This document shows, in pieces, positions 47,158-61,100 of a DNA stretch of 64,000 nt; positions within the stretch are counted from its first letter, which is position 1, and each line of letters opens with the position of its first letter. Origin of the DNA: Echinococcus granulosus (lineage: Eukaryota; Platyhelminthes; Cestoda; Cyclophyllidea; Taeniidae); the NCBI RefSeq assembly GCF_000524195.1, contig NW_020170423.1, positions 544,381-608,380 of the forward strand. Reading direction: 5' to 3'. The notes beneath the pieces are model-generated. The model saw only the letters and a program-made list of their open reading frames with translations. It ran no database searches and had not been told where the DNA came from. Position numbers and translations under genes: made by a program.

Positions 47158-50100
47158 TTCTTTTCACTTTTATGCAAAATGAATAAAAAATTATTTAGCT
47201 TTGACATTGTGCTTAGTAGTTTACTGGCGGAGCCATATGCGTAGCTAGAAAAAGTCAGCTAAATCCTTTCAAAAATCCAGCCTAATTTAAATCCCCAAAA
47301 TCTTTCAGGGGCTGAACTTGCCCAGTTTTAATTAAATGCAAAATATTTTTAGGTCGCCTGTTTCAAATTGGTATTTGAGGCGTTTTAGGCTACTCAATTG
47401 ACACTAGTGAAAAGTAAATGCAGTCTATTCCCTCAAAGACGTGCTGACGGTTTTTTTTTTCCCTAACGGCAGCATGGACGGAGATGTGGGTAACTGGACA
47501 AACTCCAGAACTTGCTTTGATTTACCGACTACAAATGACTCAGGGTGAATTGTTTGACAATTACCGTGACAGCAATAATTTATCATTTAATTCTACGTAC
47601 ACATTCGTTGCATTTTTGTGCCGCCTCCTGATTGCTGTCTTTCGCGAAAAACTGGTTTACTTCTTGTTAACTGCGCCTTTTTTCGAGGAAGGATTAAAAC
47701 CATGGGTTGTTGGCTGAACCTTTTTGCAGAACATATTTGAAATTCCTTAGTTGGTTCAACTAGTGAATTGATTTTGACAGAAATGATTGCGAAGAAATTT
47801 AGGCATTTGTAAGAAACCAGCCAATCTCTTTCTCTGTAAATAAGCACGATAGCAAAAATCGGATCCACTTCTGCCTAAAGTAGCCGATTTTATTCTAAAG
47901 AGGGTCTACTTTCGTCAGCTATTGTACAGTACTCGTCATCAAACCCCACGGAAAGCTGGGTTTTTTATTTAAACATTTCTGGTGACCCCTCTAATTCTAT
48001 TGTTAAATCATATTAGGCTTTAGTTTTTGGGTTAAATGCACTATCCGACGTCAATGATGAAGTTGGTAGAAAGTAAAATCATACAAAATGTACTCGAGGT
48101 GCCAAAAAATCTAAAGGTAACTTGAGTATCATATCAAACATGCAAAATTTCCAGCAAGAACAGCACGCCATGCCACAACTGCTGGAGCCGAAACCTTGGA
48201 CACTGAGAAATCTTGAAATTGTTTAGAATCGTAAACATCTCTTTACCCGTCTTAATGAAACATTCTCGAAGTATTCCCACTTCCGGCTCTTTTTTTTTCT
48301 CCTGATTAACTAGTAAAGGAGTGCCAATAAATCCCCTTTCCTGAAGGAAAACTTAAAAATTCGGAATCGCCATGGGCACATTAAGGCCATCATAGCATCA
48401 GGACTCACTCACTCCAGGCCCAGCCCTCGGTCTCCCGATACGCCATTTGCAGCAGTAAAGACATCCTCTCTGAAGGCCGCACTTTCTTACACCCTCTTGT
48501 TGAGAACGCGACAGCTCCCACCCCCATCCGCATACCTATAACCATAAACATGAACAATACAACGGCAAATCTGTTAGAATAGACTCGGAAATTTAGGATT
48601 AAAATGTGTAAAAGCCCATGTTCTACGGTTGTCATGTTCGCCACTGAGGAAAGCATATGACAGATGCATGTAATCCATCGAGGAGAAAGAGACTCTACCA
48701 AAGGTTAATCACAATTTAATTCCTTAATGTACAATTAATATTTAATGCGAACAAGTGAAATGTTTTTCAGATTAAAAATAAATGCATAGCGTTCTCTTTT
48801 TTTATCGACTTGATGGAATTCCTAAAGGGCCAAATAATTCACCGTAGATGTAATTAATGTAAGGTAAACACTTACCTTAAATGGACAGAGTTTCTACTTG
48901 CCTATGTTAGCTTGTTTCATCATGGTCTTAATAAACATGAAAAAGGCGGTAAAATTCATTCAGTGTGGGGAAATGGTGGAAGTTTTAACAAGACGGGAGT
49001 TTCCGCCAACGCACATGCACGCACACATACACACAAACGAAGCCATAACCTGACAGTGTGGCGGAGTCACGAATTCTCTCCATGACGCCAGTCGCAGTGG
49101 CGCCGGACAAATCTGGAACAATTTCTCAACTATAATGTACGCCTCAACATTAAGCAGAGGCACAACCTACAACAGCCTCTTGACCCACTAGCTTCCACTC
49201 CACACTTTTCCACTTCCTTTTTTCACAGCTTTAAGAAATGAAGACATTACAATGACATTTTATTCCTTGCTTGTCGTTTTTCAATTTTTTAAGCAACTCC
49301 TGAACTCAAGTCTGGAAGTAGATTGCAAAAGGGATAAGTGGGTTGAGCCAAGCACCCCGCTACTGCGATCCAAAAAACCTAACTCAAGTAAAGTATTTTA
49401 AAATCCAAATAATAAGATGTCTGGCAGTTTTTTGTCTTTTCCTGCTGAATAAAATAATTTTAAGTATAAATTTATCAATATTAATCACATTGAAAAATAG
49501 CGACCACATGAGGAAAATCACAATGAAAATTGCAGTCACTTCAGTGATTTTGATGCTCCAAATTTGAGAGGATAACAAAGGCCGGCGGTTCTTTTATTAT
49601 AATTTGAAATGTCTGCGAGTGAAAGGCCAAAGTGCAGAAGAAAAAGTAAAGTCATCTCGGGAATTGTGAAATTTTAACCTTCAACATGATTGCGCAATTT
49701 AGCTCCTTGGAAGGCACTTTTTCTTTAAAATATGTAAAAGGTCTGTTAGGTGATAGTGGAAGTTCCCAGTAGGCTTGGAGTTCAAATTGCTTGCGTTGCG
49801 TTTATTTACTCAGCACTTATCACTGGCAGATATTACGTAAATATGGACAGATCTTATCAGTCAGTAAAGGAGTTCTTACGTAATGCGGAGTGCATGTAAA
49901 TTTCCATGTAAGTGCTTTCCTCAAAAAAAAATGAAATCATGAAATAGGTTTCTTACGGTGGTAAGGGACTAAATGGTTGTGATGTCCAACCAACTGCGCC
50001 ATCGGTCTGCATGGGAGCATTTAGTGACCTTTTGAATGCCCACCCAAAGCATACACTCTGACAATTAGAAAGTCTGACATTTGAAGGCGCAGAGTGAGGG

Positions 50101-51412
50101 AATATTCCCTAGATCCTAAAGGGCCATTATGATTGACAAGTACATATAGACTTCCTTTACATATACCTACAGAAGAGCTGCCTCTGTCGTGAGGTGGTTC
50201 TATCAGATGTGGTATCAACTTCTAGCAAGACAAAAAACGCTCTCAAGGTGCATTTCTTGCCGTTAGAATTGAGAGATTGGAAAAAAAACTAAGTGCTTGC
50301 AAATTTTAGATTAAGTCTATTTAAGCAAATATGTAGGTTGAACAAATAAGCATTCCCGAATGATCACGTTTACTTTATCTAATTACGAAGGAGGGACGAA
50401 TGTTGGCATGCAGCTTTCTCTCTGCTCCACGGACCTTCAAAATTGGTCAAAAGGGAAGTAGATCTTGAAGTCTTCTAAGTGACCCAATTAATATTATTCT
50501 TGGAAAGGAGACACTCCTAAGTGCGTCTCAGTGCTATTGATACGATGTTAAAGAGGAAGTATAATCTGTTCTGGTGGGAAGAATGGCGAAAGCTTTTAGC
50601 GGTGTGGCAATCAGATTACTGCTGGATAGCTCGCAAAGTCTACAGCTGAGAAGATAGATTGACTGGGAAAAGAGGAGGACAGATGACCCTATGCCACCGT
50701 GCAGTAAACAAATCGAGATAGACTGAACAAATAAGTGCAATTAAATGACAGAAAACGGAATTCTCGTCGCCAGTTTACTGCTTACTGATGTTGTAAGTAA
50801 GAACTACCAAATTACCCGGGCCGGCTTCTCCCTTCATTTCTAAAGTTGATTATTCACCGTTTTTTTTTTGTATGAAAAGTTTTTAAATTAACGACCACTT
50901 GAAACCGTGGCTACGGGTAAATTATTTATTAGGACAAACCAAAATTATCATATTTGACTCATCACAAAGTTCACACTTCATTCACATCTCTGTTTCCCTT
51001 TTTGCCAAGAATGTGAGATGGCGGCAAATTGCACCGTTACAATTTCTCCACATTCAACCATAAAGAAGGTAAAAAAATGGGTTAACCGGCAAACACTGAG
51101 GTGGGAGTGATGTAGAATGTGGAATGACTCCTGCTGACGCGGACGTGGGCTGTATTTGAAGCGATTATTTTTCGCCTTCCTCTACTGACAAGGCACTGCT
51201 TTTAAAATAGTTTGCACATTCCTTTGAGATAACTGAAGAAATGAGACAATTGTAAACAATTAGAATGACAATTTGACGTTCCACTTGGTAAGGAAGGCTC
51301 ATTGAAACAAGTCTCATTGCCTCAATTGAGGGATTTCTTTAAATGAATCAAATCAAGGTCATTTTAAAGCACATCATTGTAATTCCAATTTGTCAGTTGA
51401 ATGTTTAAATTG
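47158..51412. other. No gene recognised
   Basis: Several short ORFs on both strands, some beside plausible single splice sites (47473 plus; about 50220 minus), but no pair that I can link into a gene. CA-rich tract at 49008-49038. Confidence 0.4.
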
Positions 51413-51575
51413 TGTGTAGCTCTGATGTGGTAAGAAGTCAGAGTAGCACGACAAAGGTATGCTACCGAAGCACAGAAGAGCTGAAAGGCAAATGAAATGA
51501 CTTGGAGGCCAATCCGCAGCGACTTAAGTGCTCACACTATAAAATGAGGAATTAAACAAACTGTCAAAGCATTAC
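51413..51575 (+). repeat. Diverged solo terminal repeat
   Basis: Begins near GTGTAGCTCTGATG and ends AAAGCATTACA. The middle words (GAAGCACAGAAGAGCTG, TTGGAGGCCAA) are still recognisable. Confidence 0.4.
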
Positions 51576-52164
51576 ATTGATAGTAAAATAATTTTATCAC
51601 TTCTAAGCCATGAATTTTGTACAACTCTCCCTGCGTGGGTTTAATTGTGGTTAGGTAAACAGCTATGCAGCAAATTGCCTGTTAATGTGAATATCCGTTT
51701 TCCTTCCACCCGCCCCGTAGGACACTTTTTGCGGTATTTACCGCAACAGGTGACGATCGACGATATGAAAACAGTACAGTTCGTCGTTTAGAGCTTTTAC
51801 TATAATCTCAAGGCTATTTCTAATATCTAAAGTCTTGTATTTATCAAGTGATAAGTGATAAAAAGTTGAGATTTCGAAAAGCACAAGAATGTGCTTAACT
51901 ACGCGTTAAAAGTTGCCATGAAAATTTTCACCATAAAGTAGGTAGTCAAGCCGTAACTGCTGAATCACATAAAAGCCTTCTGCGGTCTGCTCACCAAACG
52001 CCTTACATCAAGCGATTTTGACTAACAATGCCTGCTCGTAAAGTGATATCGTGTTTTAATCTACTTAAACATTTGCTAATGCTAAATAACTTGAAATTTA
52101 TTTGAATTAGCCGTGGTAAAAGTTTCTTATTAGGTTTGTGCCCATGTAGGTGCAGTCAGCATAA

Positions 52165-53227
52165 AGTAATATTTTAGTTGTTTGGTCAACTCTTTGTTTT
52201 GGTTGCACGGGCACCTAAGGTTCTGCTTTTTCCTCCCACTAAGTAGCATGACCTCCTGGCCATTCTGGTAACTCCACAATTCATCTTCATGTCAGTAATA
52301 TATCTTCTGCCATACTACTGTGACTTTTTATGACTGTGGAGACGACTTGAAGATTTACATTGGTGCCAGCAAAAAGCGCACCTGATCCTAAAGGTCATCT
52401 ACCATGATTTCTACAAATGAATGATAAACCTTAACGTGAGGGGAGAAAGGCAAATGCTGCGGATGGGAGAAACCGTGGCGATCCCTAAGGGTTGAAAATG
52501 AAGTCCACCTTTGGCAGTTATCCCAGTCCTGTATTCTTAAGGGTGCCATCTACAACTAAAGTGGCGCTAGCCTTAGTCATCTCAAAAATTTCTTTAAAGA
52601 GCTCTCCACAGCACTCATGAGACGATGTCAATTGAGTGTATAGGCGATACCTCTTCCACCTCTTCACTACTCAGATAGAAACCAGATAGGTATGGCTGGG
52701 GAATATGGAAGTTAGAATAAATTAGCAAGGAGGAATAAATACAAAACAGTAACCCACGAAGCTTTTTAAAATTTCATCCTTACTTGAATGGCTCTGGCCT
52801 TAAGACAGTGTTCTTACGATTGACGATGGACATACGAGATAGCCAGTACATTCCCTCTTCCTTAATACAGTTCCCAAATAGGACAAAACGCCAGGATCAA
52901 GAGGAATAGGTAGCTTTGTAGTCAGATATCCTCTCAGCTGCATGAAAATTCAGTGGCTGGTGGGAGTGGTTCGTGGGTGTTTTTCCCTAGAGCACGGACT
53001 ATGCCAATATGGGTGAATCGAGAGGTTGACCAAGGAGAACATTCTAAACGATGCTTACAAGAGGAGAGAGACTATGCGATACTTTGTTTTTAACCCTTAA
53101 TTTTACTTATGCGGGCACCTAAGACTCAGTCATTGAAATTCTGCTAGGCGGCACGGCCTCCAACCTCTGCCAGTAGCCCCCCAATCCTTCCTTACGTCGA
53201 CAATAAACTTTCTACTGTAGCACTACA
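52165..53227 (-). mobile_element. TRIM-like element on the minus strand, both ends present but diverged
   Basis: Read on the minus strand: left terminal repeat about 53227-53075 (contains TTGTCGACGTAAGGAAGG and GGGCTACTGGCAGAGG), internal about 53074-52430, right terminal repeat about 52345-52165. The reverse complement of the shared word GATTCTCCCACC occurs near 52465. Diverged more than the copies at 5 and 11 kb. Confidence 0.5.
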
Positions 53228-54384
53228 ATAAATACCTCACATATTAAAAACGGTTCTGTTAGAGCACATAAATATTAGCTATTATTATTAAAGGCTGATT
53301 TTCACAATTTAAAGGTAATATAAAAACATGCCAAGACCAAAAGAAGATAATTTGGCCTAATAACTAAGTTAAGTCAGCAAGGGTATCGGTGTACATCTAA
53401 CCTTCAGCTAAAATCGAGCCGAATTTTGACAAAAATTGGACATCAAAACGTAAGTCTGAACTTAAACATGGGTATTTTGTGGCTATGAAAATTGGTTTTT
53501 GACTCCTTTTGGCTTTATTATCAAATATGCTAGATCCGTATCATAAATTTGAACAGCCGATCACCATCGATGTTGCTAAAGATCTTGTGGGAGAAGGTAC
53601 TGTGCCGGTTAAGGCGATAGGAATGCATTAGCCAATAGCAAAATAAAGGCCTCTGTCTCCAAGGTAAAAGTGCAGTGAAATTGCAAAGCACTATGCTACT
53701 TATTTGTTCAATACCAGCCTTAAAGACTTAAGTAGTATTGTTCAGACCAGAAATAATACACAATGTCACCTAAGCATTTGGAACTTGAATAAACTCACAA
53801 AATTACCCACTTTTCGGCATATAATAAAATGCCAAGTACTTTTATCATTTTGCTTTTAATGATGTCATTGATGAAATTCTGGGCATTTGAATGCGGAAGC
53901 AAGATACCTCCCGCGGTGTCCCCAAAAGTACTCCATTTTATTTCTGCGTAGCACTACCAATAATGCTCTTGTGAGATAAATCACTTGCAAATCGGTAGTC
54001 ATAAAATGTACACACCACATTGTTGATTGCTCTTCGTGACAATTAAACGCAAAGTTTGACCAGCGACCGAAAACGGTGCTTATTGATGAAGCAGTGAGCA
54101 AGTAAGCGATTGTAGGGCTTTATTAAATGTGAGTTCAATAGTGAAATAGGCATTAGAGTTTTTGAAGCAATGTAGGTGGCATGTCAACTAGGCTTTTCAA
54201 AACAATATTTGTTACTCGCGCTATACAGCCGTTTTCATGATAGGTCGCCTTTAACTTCACAACAGACATTGTTTCAACCAACAATGCTAATGCCGGTGCG
54301 TAGAGAAATCCAGCTACACTGGTTATTTCAAGATAAGGACTTAAGAACAAAGATGGTAATTAAGATAAGTATGAATGTAATAAT

Positions 54385-54560
54385 CCAGTTGTTTGTTTGA
54401 CTCTTGGTTTTGGAGAAGGGGCCACTAAGATGTCCAGCCATTGGGGTGACCTCGGATCTATGCCACTGGCCCCACGCCCTACTGCACGCCCATAATACAT
54501 ATTCTACCTTAGTAGTACGTCTCCTTTTGTCTTCAGGGAAGTCTCGGAAAGCCACAACTA
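54385..54560 (-). repeat. Solo terminal repeat, minus strand
   Basis: The plus strand shows the complement of the family in order: CGCCCATAATACATATTCTA, then TTTTGTCTTCAGGGAAGTCT. Confidence 0.5.
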
Positions 54561-54979
54561 ACCTTATGTTTAAGAGCTAAAATTCAGAAATAGATTGTGG
54601 ATGAGGAAGTGCATACTGAACAGATAAAGTCACCTTTAGTTAGTCTTATTGACCTGGGACTGTCAGTCACTGGAGAAATAAAGTAACGCATTTCTGAAGG
54701 GTACTCTACAAACTCCAAATAATGCATGACAGAATTGTCAGTGCATAATAATGGCTGCTAAGAAAGTAAAATAAATAAGGCATTCTAGTACTCCTAATAA
54801 TCCTTCTTTAACTGCCAATTAGGTAGGCATTGGAAACGGACGAAAAGCAGCTTCTGCGGTTCTATTCACCACAATATTAATTTTAGCACCATTTTGATCA
54901 TTTTACGCATAGCATAGCTTAAAAATAATAGAAACAAGCATATTTTAAAGAGATACAATTATGATACCTTGGTTTGTTT

Positions 54980-55145
54980 AACTTTTCTTTATAGTTTCGC
55001 GGCCACTGGAGGCTCTGCCTCTGCATTTCCGTTGGGTGGAATAGTCTCCAAATTATACCAATATTCACCAACCCTTCTCTTCGTCGGCAATACACATTCT
55101 GCCCTAGTAATATGCCTTCTTATGTCTTCAGGAAATATTCAAGAC
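54980..55145 (-). repeat. Partial terminal repeat, minus strand
   Basis: Contains GTCGGCAATACACATTCTGC and TTATGTCTTCAGG in the reverse order expected of a minus-strand copy. It lies about 420 bp after the minus-strand copy at 54.4 kb. Confidence 0.5.
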
Positions 55146-58100
55146 GCCAAAAATTCTTACTTCATATTCTTCTGCACTATACAGTTTTATTTTGAGGAAA
55201 CAGTAGGGTTAGATTCCTGACAATAATGAAAATAAAAGAGTGTCATAGCATAGCTTACATTAAAATAATGTTTTATGCTTTATAATTCATCATTTTCAGC
55301 TCAGTGGTCATGAAAGTCTGAATGCTAAGGCTGATAATCCAATTTCTCACACAAAAAACAGAGCCTAAGGTAAATCTCCTGCAAAATAAAGCTTTAGCAA
55401 GTATTCCCCTCCCTTAATAACTGACACTAATTTGAGAAATACTATGGAAAGGAGGGAAGCATCAAAGAGCCACTATCTTATATCATTGTCGGACAGTTTG
55501 TCACAAAAAGGACTTGAAAATACAGCTTGCAAACCATATTTTGCTTTTGAATTCAGTAGACCTCAGAAAATACACGCTAAATCTGCAACAATACACAATT
55601 TTTTTCATTTACTAAGTTTTTTCCACTGCAAGGCACACATGTGGAACGATTGTGCGGACACCTGCAGCTCGAGGACATACATGTGCATTGGCGGTGCTCC
55701 AGCTAGGGACAACCAATCGGAAAGCCTAAAAATGGTGAACGATCAATAACACCTGCAGCATGAGAAGTAATCTTATCGATTTCCCATTAATATCTGACTG
55801 CAATTGGTGGTGTCCTATTGATTGGCTGGGACCTAGCTACAGGAATGGAGTTGCAGATCTGTACGGTGACCAAGTGGTTGACCATTTGCAGATATGTAGG
55901 CACCTTTGGCCTCTCGCTGTCTCAGCCGAACCTCATTGGAGCTTCAACACCAGTGACAAACAACAGTTTTAAGCTTCAATTCTAGTAGGTTTGTTGAATT
56001 GCCAATCATTATTAAAGGATTTATTTTGGGATTTTAATTTGGAGCTGCATACCACTAACAACTTGTAGCAACCGTGATAAACAGGATTTCTGGCAGTACT
56101 TGAGTCGGTGCAATTAACTCTTCTGCTTGTTAATTGGGTCATCTTGAACATGCGGACATGATGGTAATTTAGTCATTCATGTTTCCCCTACTTAAGTGAA
56201 ATATGATTGGCGTGGATTAGTGCTTTTCCTTAGCAAAGGTCTTTATATCTGTTAAACCTAGTATCACAGATGTTCCAACTGTAAAGCAGAGACCTAAAGC
56301 TACCTTCGATATGTAGGCAGATAGTTATATGTTTAAATATTGTGACCCAAATGCTCATTTTTTAACCAGTTAGACAAAAGCTTAATGTGCCTTTCCGCAA
56401 TGCATCGATTCATAATTAACGAAAAATACGGTCTTACAAACTCTGGATCATTAAACAACTTCAGTATTTTCCTAGTTTTTATTTTCCTATTACCAGAATC
56501 CTGTTAAGACCTCAGTACAATTGCCACTACGGTTTTATGGAATGCAGAAAATGTGACGAGTGGTTGATTATTTTAGGGAAGTATTTTGAAATTAGCTTCG
56601 AGAGGTATGCCTATGGTAAATATGATATTGGTCAGAAATGAGGTGACATTCTCGATTTCTGGCAGTTATTAAAATTCTCGAAGATGACAAAGTTTGTGCA
56701 ATTTTTTTTTTCATAACAGAGACTCAATAGATGCAAAAAGTCTCCGAAAGCATTACATTTACCTACTTAAACGCCATAATCCAAACTTTAATGAATTACA
56801 CTTGTGTGAAGTGAAATGCATCCCTAATCGTCTTCGTCTCTACCTCGTTTTTGCTTTCCAGCTGTCTCTGTTATTTCGAATGCGATTGTTTAGTTTTAAT
56901 ACCAAAGGAGGTGATAATCACTTAAAGCTCAGAATAATATCACCAGCCGAATGTAGAGTATAAGGGTGAGGATGGGGCTGAGAAAAATCCAGAGGCAAAG
57001 GTAGTGTCCCACCCCACCCTCACCCTCTTCTCTTCTGCAGCCTAAATTCTCCCACAACATGGGTGTTTATAATTACCCACGTTAAGCATGGCTCTGTGTT
57101 GACCTTGACACTTCGGTCTCCAATTCTTGTAATCGATGGTGACATGTAATTGTGTATTGTGTTGAAGATTGGAGGGACTCCCTAAACCGGTGCTTGTAAG
57201 TTTGGGTAATTCCTTATCCAAATCCAACTACTAACTTAAATTATTTGACTGCAGATAATACCTTCCGCTTTTGCGCACCACACACCTTCTTCGAATGTAA
57301 ATGCAATACTGCCAGTGGAAGAAGGGGCTAACTTCAGTAGTTCCAGAACCGAGCCGTGCCATACCCTTGTATATCAGACAGGTAAAAGAAACTACATCCA
57401 CCGATTTAATTGGACAAGGAGAAGAGGAGAGTAACAGCTAATGCAGATACACAATGTGGAGTACCGCACTGTACCGTACCTATAGGCCGACAAATGTTTG
57501 CTTGGTAATGAAGACATGCAATAGGACTTGATGGATCTGTAGAAGTCAGAAGTAGCCACCACGGTGAGTTATAGTATACTAAAAACAACACAAACATTTT
57601 CGGTAATCTGACTTATTTTGACGCGACTTTGGACTTCAACTACTGCGAATATATTAAGTAGTTTGAAACCCCTAGAAGGGATAAGCAGAATATAAAATAT
57701 TACCAAAAACTGTTGAAAACTATGACAAGTATTACTCAACTAAAGGACCATTCAATTGTTCAAATTTTGTGCAATCTACAGGATGGATCTGTAAGACAAC
57801 CCTGCCAGCAGTAAAACTTCTGTGTTTTCATTTGTCCTCAGAGTAAACTAAGAAAACTGAACTGTGTATCCTGTTATTAATAAAACAGTGGGATAGCATT
57901 TTATCCGATTTGTTCCCGGATACACGCTTGGGAAAGTAAAAATGGCTCCCACTCCGATCAAGTGCATAAATTTTGTTGAGTAACATCACAATCGGTGGGA
58001 GAGGAGGAGGAGCGGCGGTGATACCCTTCTCCTCCATCAGGATCGACAAAAATGGAGGAGGCGAGGTAATGAATTGCCGTTATATTTATGCGGAAAGCGT

Positions 58101-61100
58101 CGTGGAACAAAAGGTCTAGAACATGTGATAGAGCGAGGACCACTTTTGCATTGATTTCCTTGGTTGAAAAGAAGTTTAAAATCTTAATAGAGCTTCACGG
58201 GTTAAATCAAACACTACCATCTTCCTCACGTCTTTTTCACTGGAAGCAATTTTTTAATTATTAATCGGCTAAAGTGTCTTTTAAAAACTAAAAACATGGA
58301 TGATTTACGGAGGGGTGGTGATTTTGAAGGCAATGAAATGCAGCATTCATTGATGGCGGATAAATTTTTGCCCCTATTTTATTGCGGATGGTCACGAAAA
58401 CATTTCACTTTCCTGTCGCGTTTTAGGAGCCAAGCCTATATCACCTACTTTCCGCTGTCCAAGTATTTTAAACAATTTGCATACCATTAAGTAGCCTGTT
58501 TTACTCGTCTTATCATGAGGTGAGGAATCAAATGCGGTTGTATTTCCCAAAATTTACCATCTAAGCTCTAGTGGCATTTCTGACAGAGGAAGGAGTAAAA
58601 CTGCCTGTGGGCTGTAATCAAGTTTATCCTCCCTTTTAAGGTTGTGGACCACCCCCAATGGGTTGGTCTTTACTAGATATTCGTGTTTGCCTTTGAGAGT
58701 TAAACCTACTCCTCCAAGGCCATGCCTCGACAATTATTCTGTAAAAAAAACCCACTCCAAAGTTGTTATCCAGTGCTAGTGATCTATTTCGAAAAGCCTT
58801 GAGCTTTTAGAAGAAGTATGGAAGTAATATATAAGTAGCATGCATGGGTAGACTAAAAATTGCACCTAAAATAAGTACCTAGTTCCACTTCACTTCAAGG
58901 CCTCATGTTTTCCACGTCTGTTAATGCTAACGTCTACTTTACCTACTTTTTTTCAAATTTGTCAAGCTTACCCAAGCTTCAAATTAGGATAAGGTCACTT
59001 TACTACAGTTGCTAAATTACAGAAACCCCTTTTTTGCTTTATTGTTGACTTCTACATATGCTATGACAGGATAGGTTTAGTTTTAGTGATAAAAAATACC
59101 TGTTTCCATCCGCGAGAGCTGTACTTCCACTGTTTTCCTTACTGCTGTGGAGTAGTATGCTACCATAAATTTCCCCTTTGTGCTTTATATCACATTACTT
59201 CGTAAGTGGAAGAACCACTGCTAGATCCGCTATTCGCAGATGTTTACCTGACTATATAGTCGTCATACACCTATGATCTTTCCGTTTAATCTATGCCTGC
59301 CCTCCTGGTGCCCTATGGACCGTAGAATGCTGAAATTAGTAACAGATCACCGACCATGCCCAAGTAACCCTGGACTTTTTATTTACCTCAGTCGAATAAC
59401 ATCATTGCCACCCAGGAGCAACATCACGTCGTCTTTGCAGCGGTTAAGATTGTTTCAGACCATCTACAAAGAAAAGTGCCGCGAATCACATCCCCCAAAT
59501 CTGAACAGGATTTATGCCTGCCTGTACACTCCCTCCTTTTTTAATGCCTAACAAGCACTTCAGTGGATCATTTTTCGCGAATACATTAGCCCTAACATCA
59601 CCTTGTTTCATTTCAAACCATTTTGCTGTGGGGAAGATCGTTACTTTTCCCTAATGCAGCAAGATGCTGGGATTACGTGTTTAAGCACATTTGCGAGTTA
59701 TCACTACCTTTTCCGCTCCCCTCATGGTAGGGCAATCTCGAAGTCTTATCGATATTGTTTAAAGGAAAAAGTGAAACAGTTGGGACGTGATCAGGATTTT
59801 AATCCTTTATAATGTGCAAGTTTAATACCTCAACAATTATCCAAGTATTTTAACTAGATTGACTAAAATTTGAGGTATTGAACTTACCTCTTTGTCTCGG
59901 AAAATATATAGTTAGCACTATTTTGTTCTGGCCAACATTTTTTGTTTAAAAATGACTTCTTGTTTAAAACTGCAAGCTCCCAATTCACTTTAAAGAATCT
60001 TGATGTCATATGCTCTTCTTCATTGCTTATAGACTCACGAAATCAAGGAGAACAAAGGGTATGATTTTAAAGCATGATTCTTATCCATCCCTCCATTTAA
60101 CTCCTTTGAAGTTATTCAACATCTCAAGGCACAGTTTGCCTTCACCCAGGACCGGAACCAGAGTTTTCTTTTTAGTTCTTAGCAACCCTGAATGCGCAAG
60201 ATTCCTAAGCGGCAAGTGGTCAGTGACCGCCTTTTTATCTTACTGACTTACAATACACAGAGGTACGAACTGTGTATGCATTAGATACCACAACTTCTCT
60301 GTCACATATTTTCGCGCACGCAAAATGACCATTCTTCTTCCTCCACTCTTTCTCTCCCGCCATCAAAAGAGGAGCTCTTGGAAGAGGTGACCAGATGTGG
60401 CGTATCAGGGAGGAAGAAGTGAATAAAATTTCTACATTTGTTAAAATTCTTCCAAGACTTACACTAGAAATAGGTTTTTTTTAGAAATCGTGTATTAAGT
60501 GACTAAGAGAAAAAAAAAACAGGACAGAGTCAGATTAATCCCGCCTAAATTCACTTCATTTTTACTCCTAAGCATTTTCCAAGACCTCAAAATTTTGTGG
60601 TAAAGTAGTATATTGATTTGAAAATGATAAGAACTTTGTTTCCCTCATCAAAATGAAGACTCCCGTTCCATCAAAGCTCGACCCAAGTCTCTGCAGGTTG
60701 TCAAATTTTTATTTTAACTGAAGAGCTGAATCTGGTGCTCAAGATCTGTGGCAAAACTCATGATTTGTGTTTTCATTCCTTACTTCTCATTTATGCAAGG
60801 TTGAAATTTAATGCGGTTAACACCTTTTTGGCATACACTGAATGGATGGAATGTGTGAATAGAACACATGCCGAGACCTAGAAACGATCTTATCACCCGT
60901 TCTTCCCCTTATGTCTTTTCTTCCCTCCTGTCACAGAGTTTTCACAAAACAAACCTGCTAAAAGCACATTTCTTGATAAAAGATCTGATTTTTTGCGTTA
61001 CCTCATTCCACGTAAAATAATAACTTTACTTTGTTCTGGAACACATTTAGATGCACCAAAATAGAACCAAACATCGGTTTTATCTACAATAATCGTGTGG

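Noticed and set aside
47473..47717. Plus-strand ORF after a strong acceptor (TTTCCCTAACGGCAG)
   Set aside because: No usable donor, and two overlapping frames compete; no family recognised.
50160..50222. Minus-strand mini-exon (KLIPHLIEPPHDRGSSS) with acceptor and GTAGGT donor
   Set aside because: Only 51 nt, no partner exons, and such pairs occur by chance in this much intergenic DNA.
58020..58150. Minus-strand helical peptide (VLALSHVLDLLFHDAFRI) near a possible donor
   Set aside because: The acceptor is weak and two frames are equally open; not enough to call an exon.
58296..58490. Small ORF MDDLRRGGDFEGNEM with a good start context
   Set aside because: Single short ORF in AT-rich DNA with no supporting feature.
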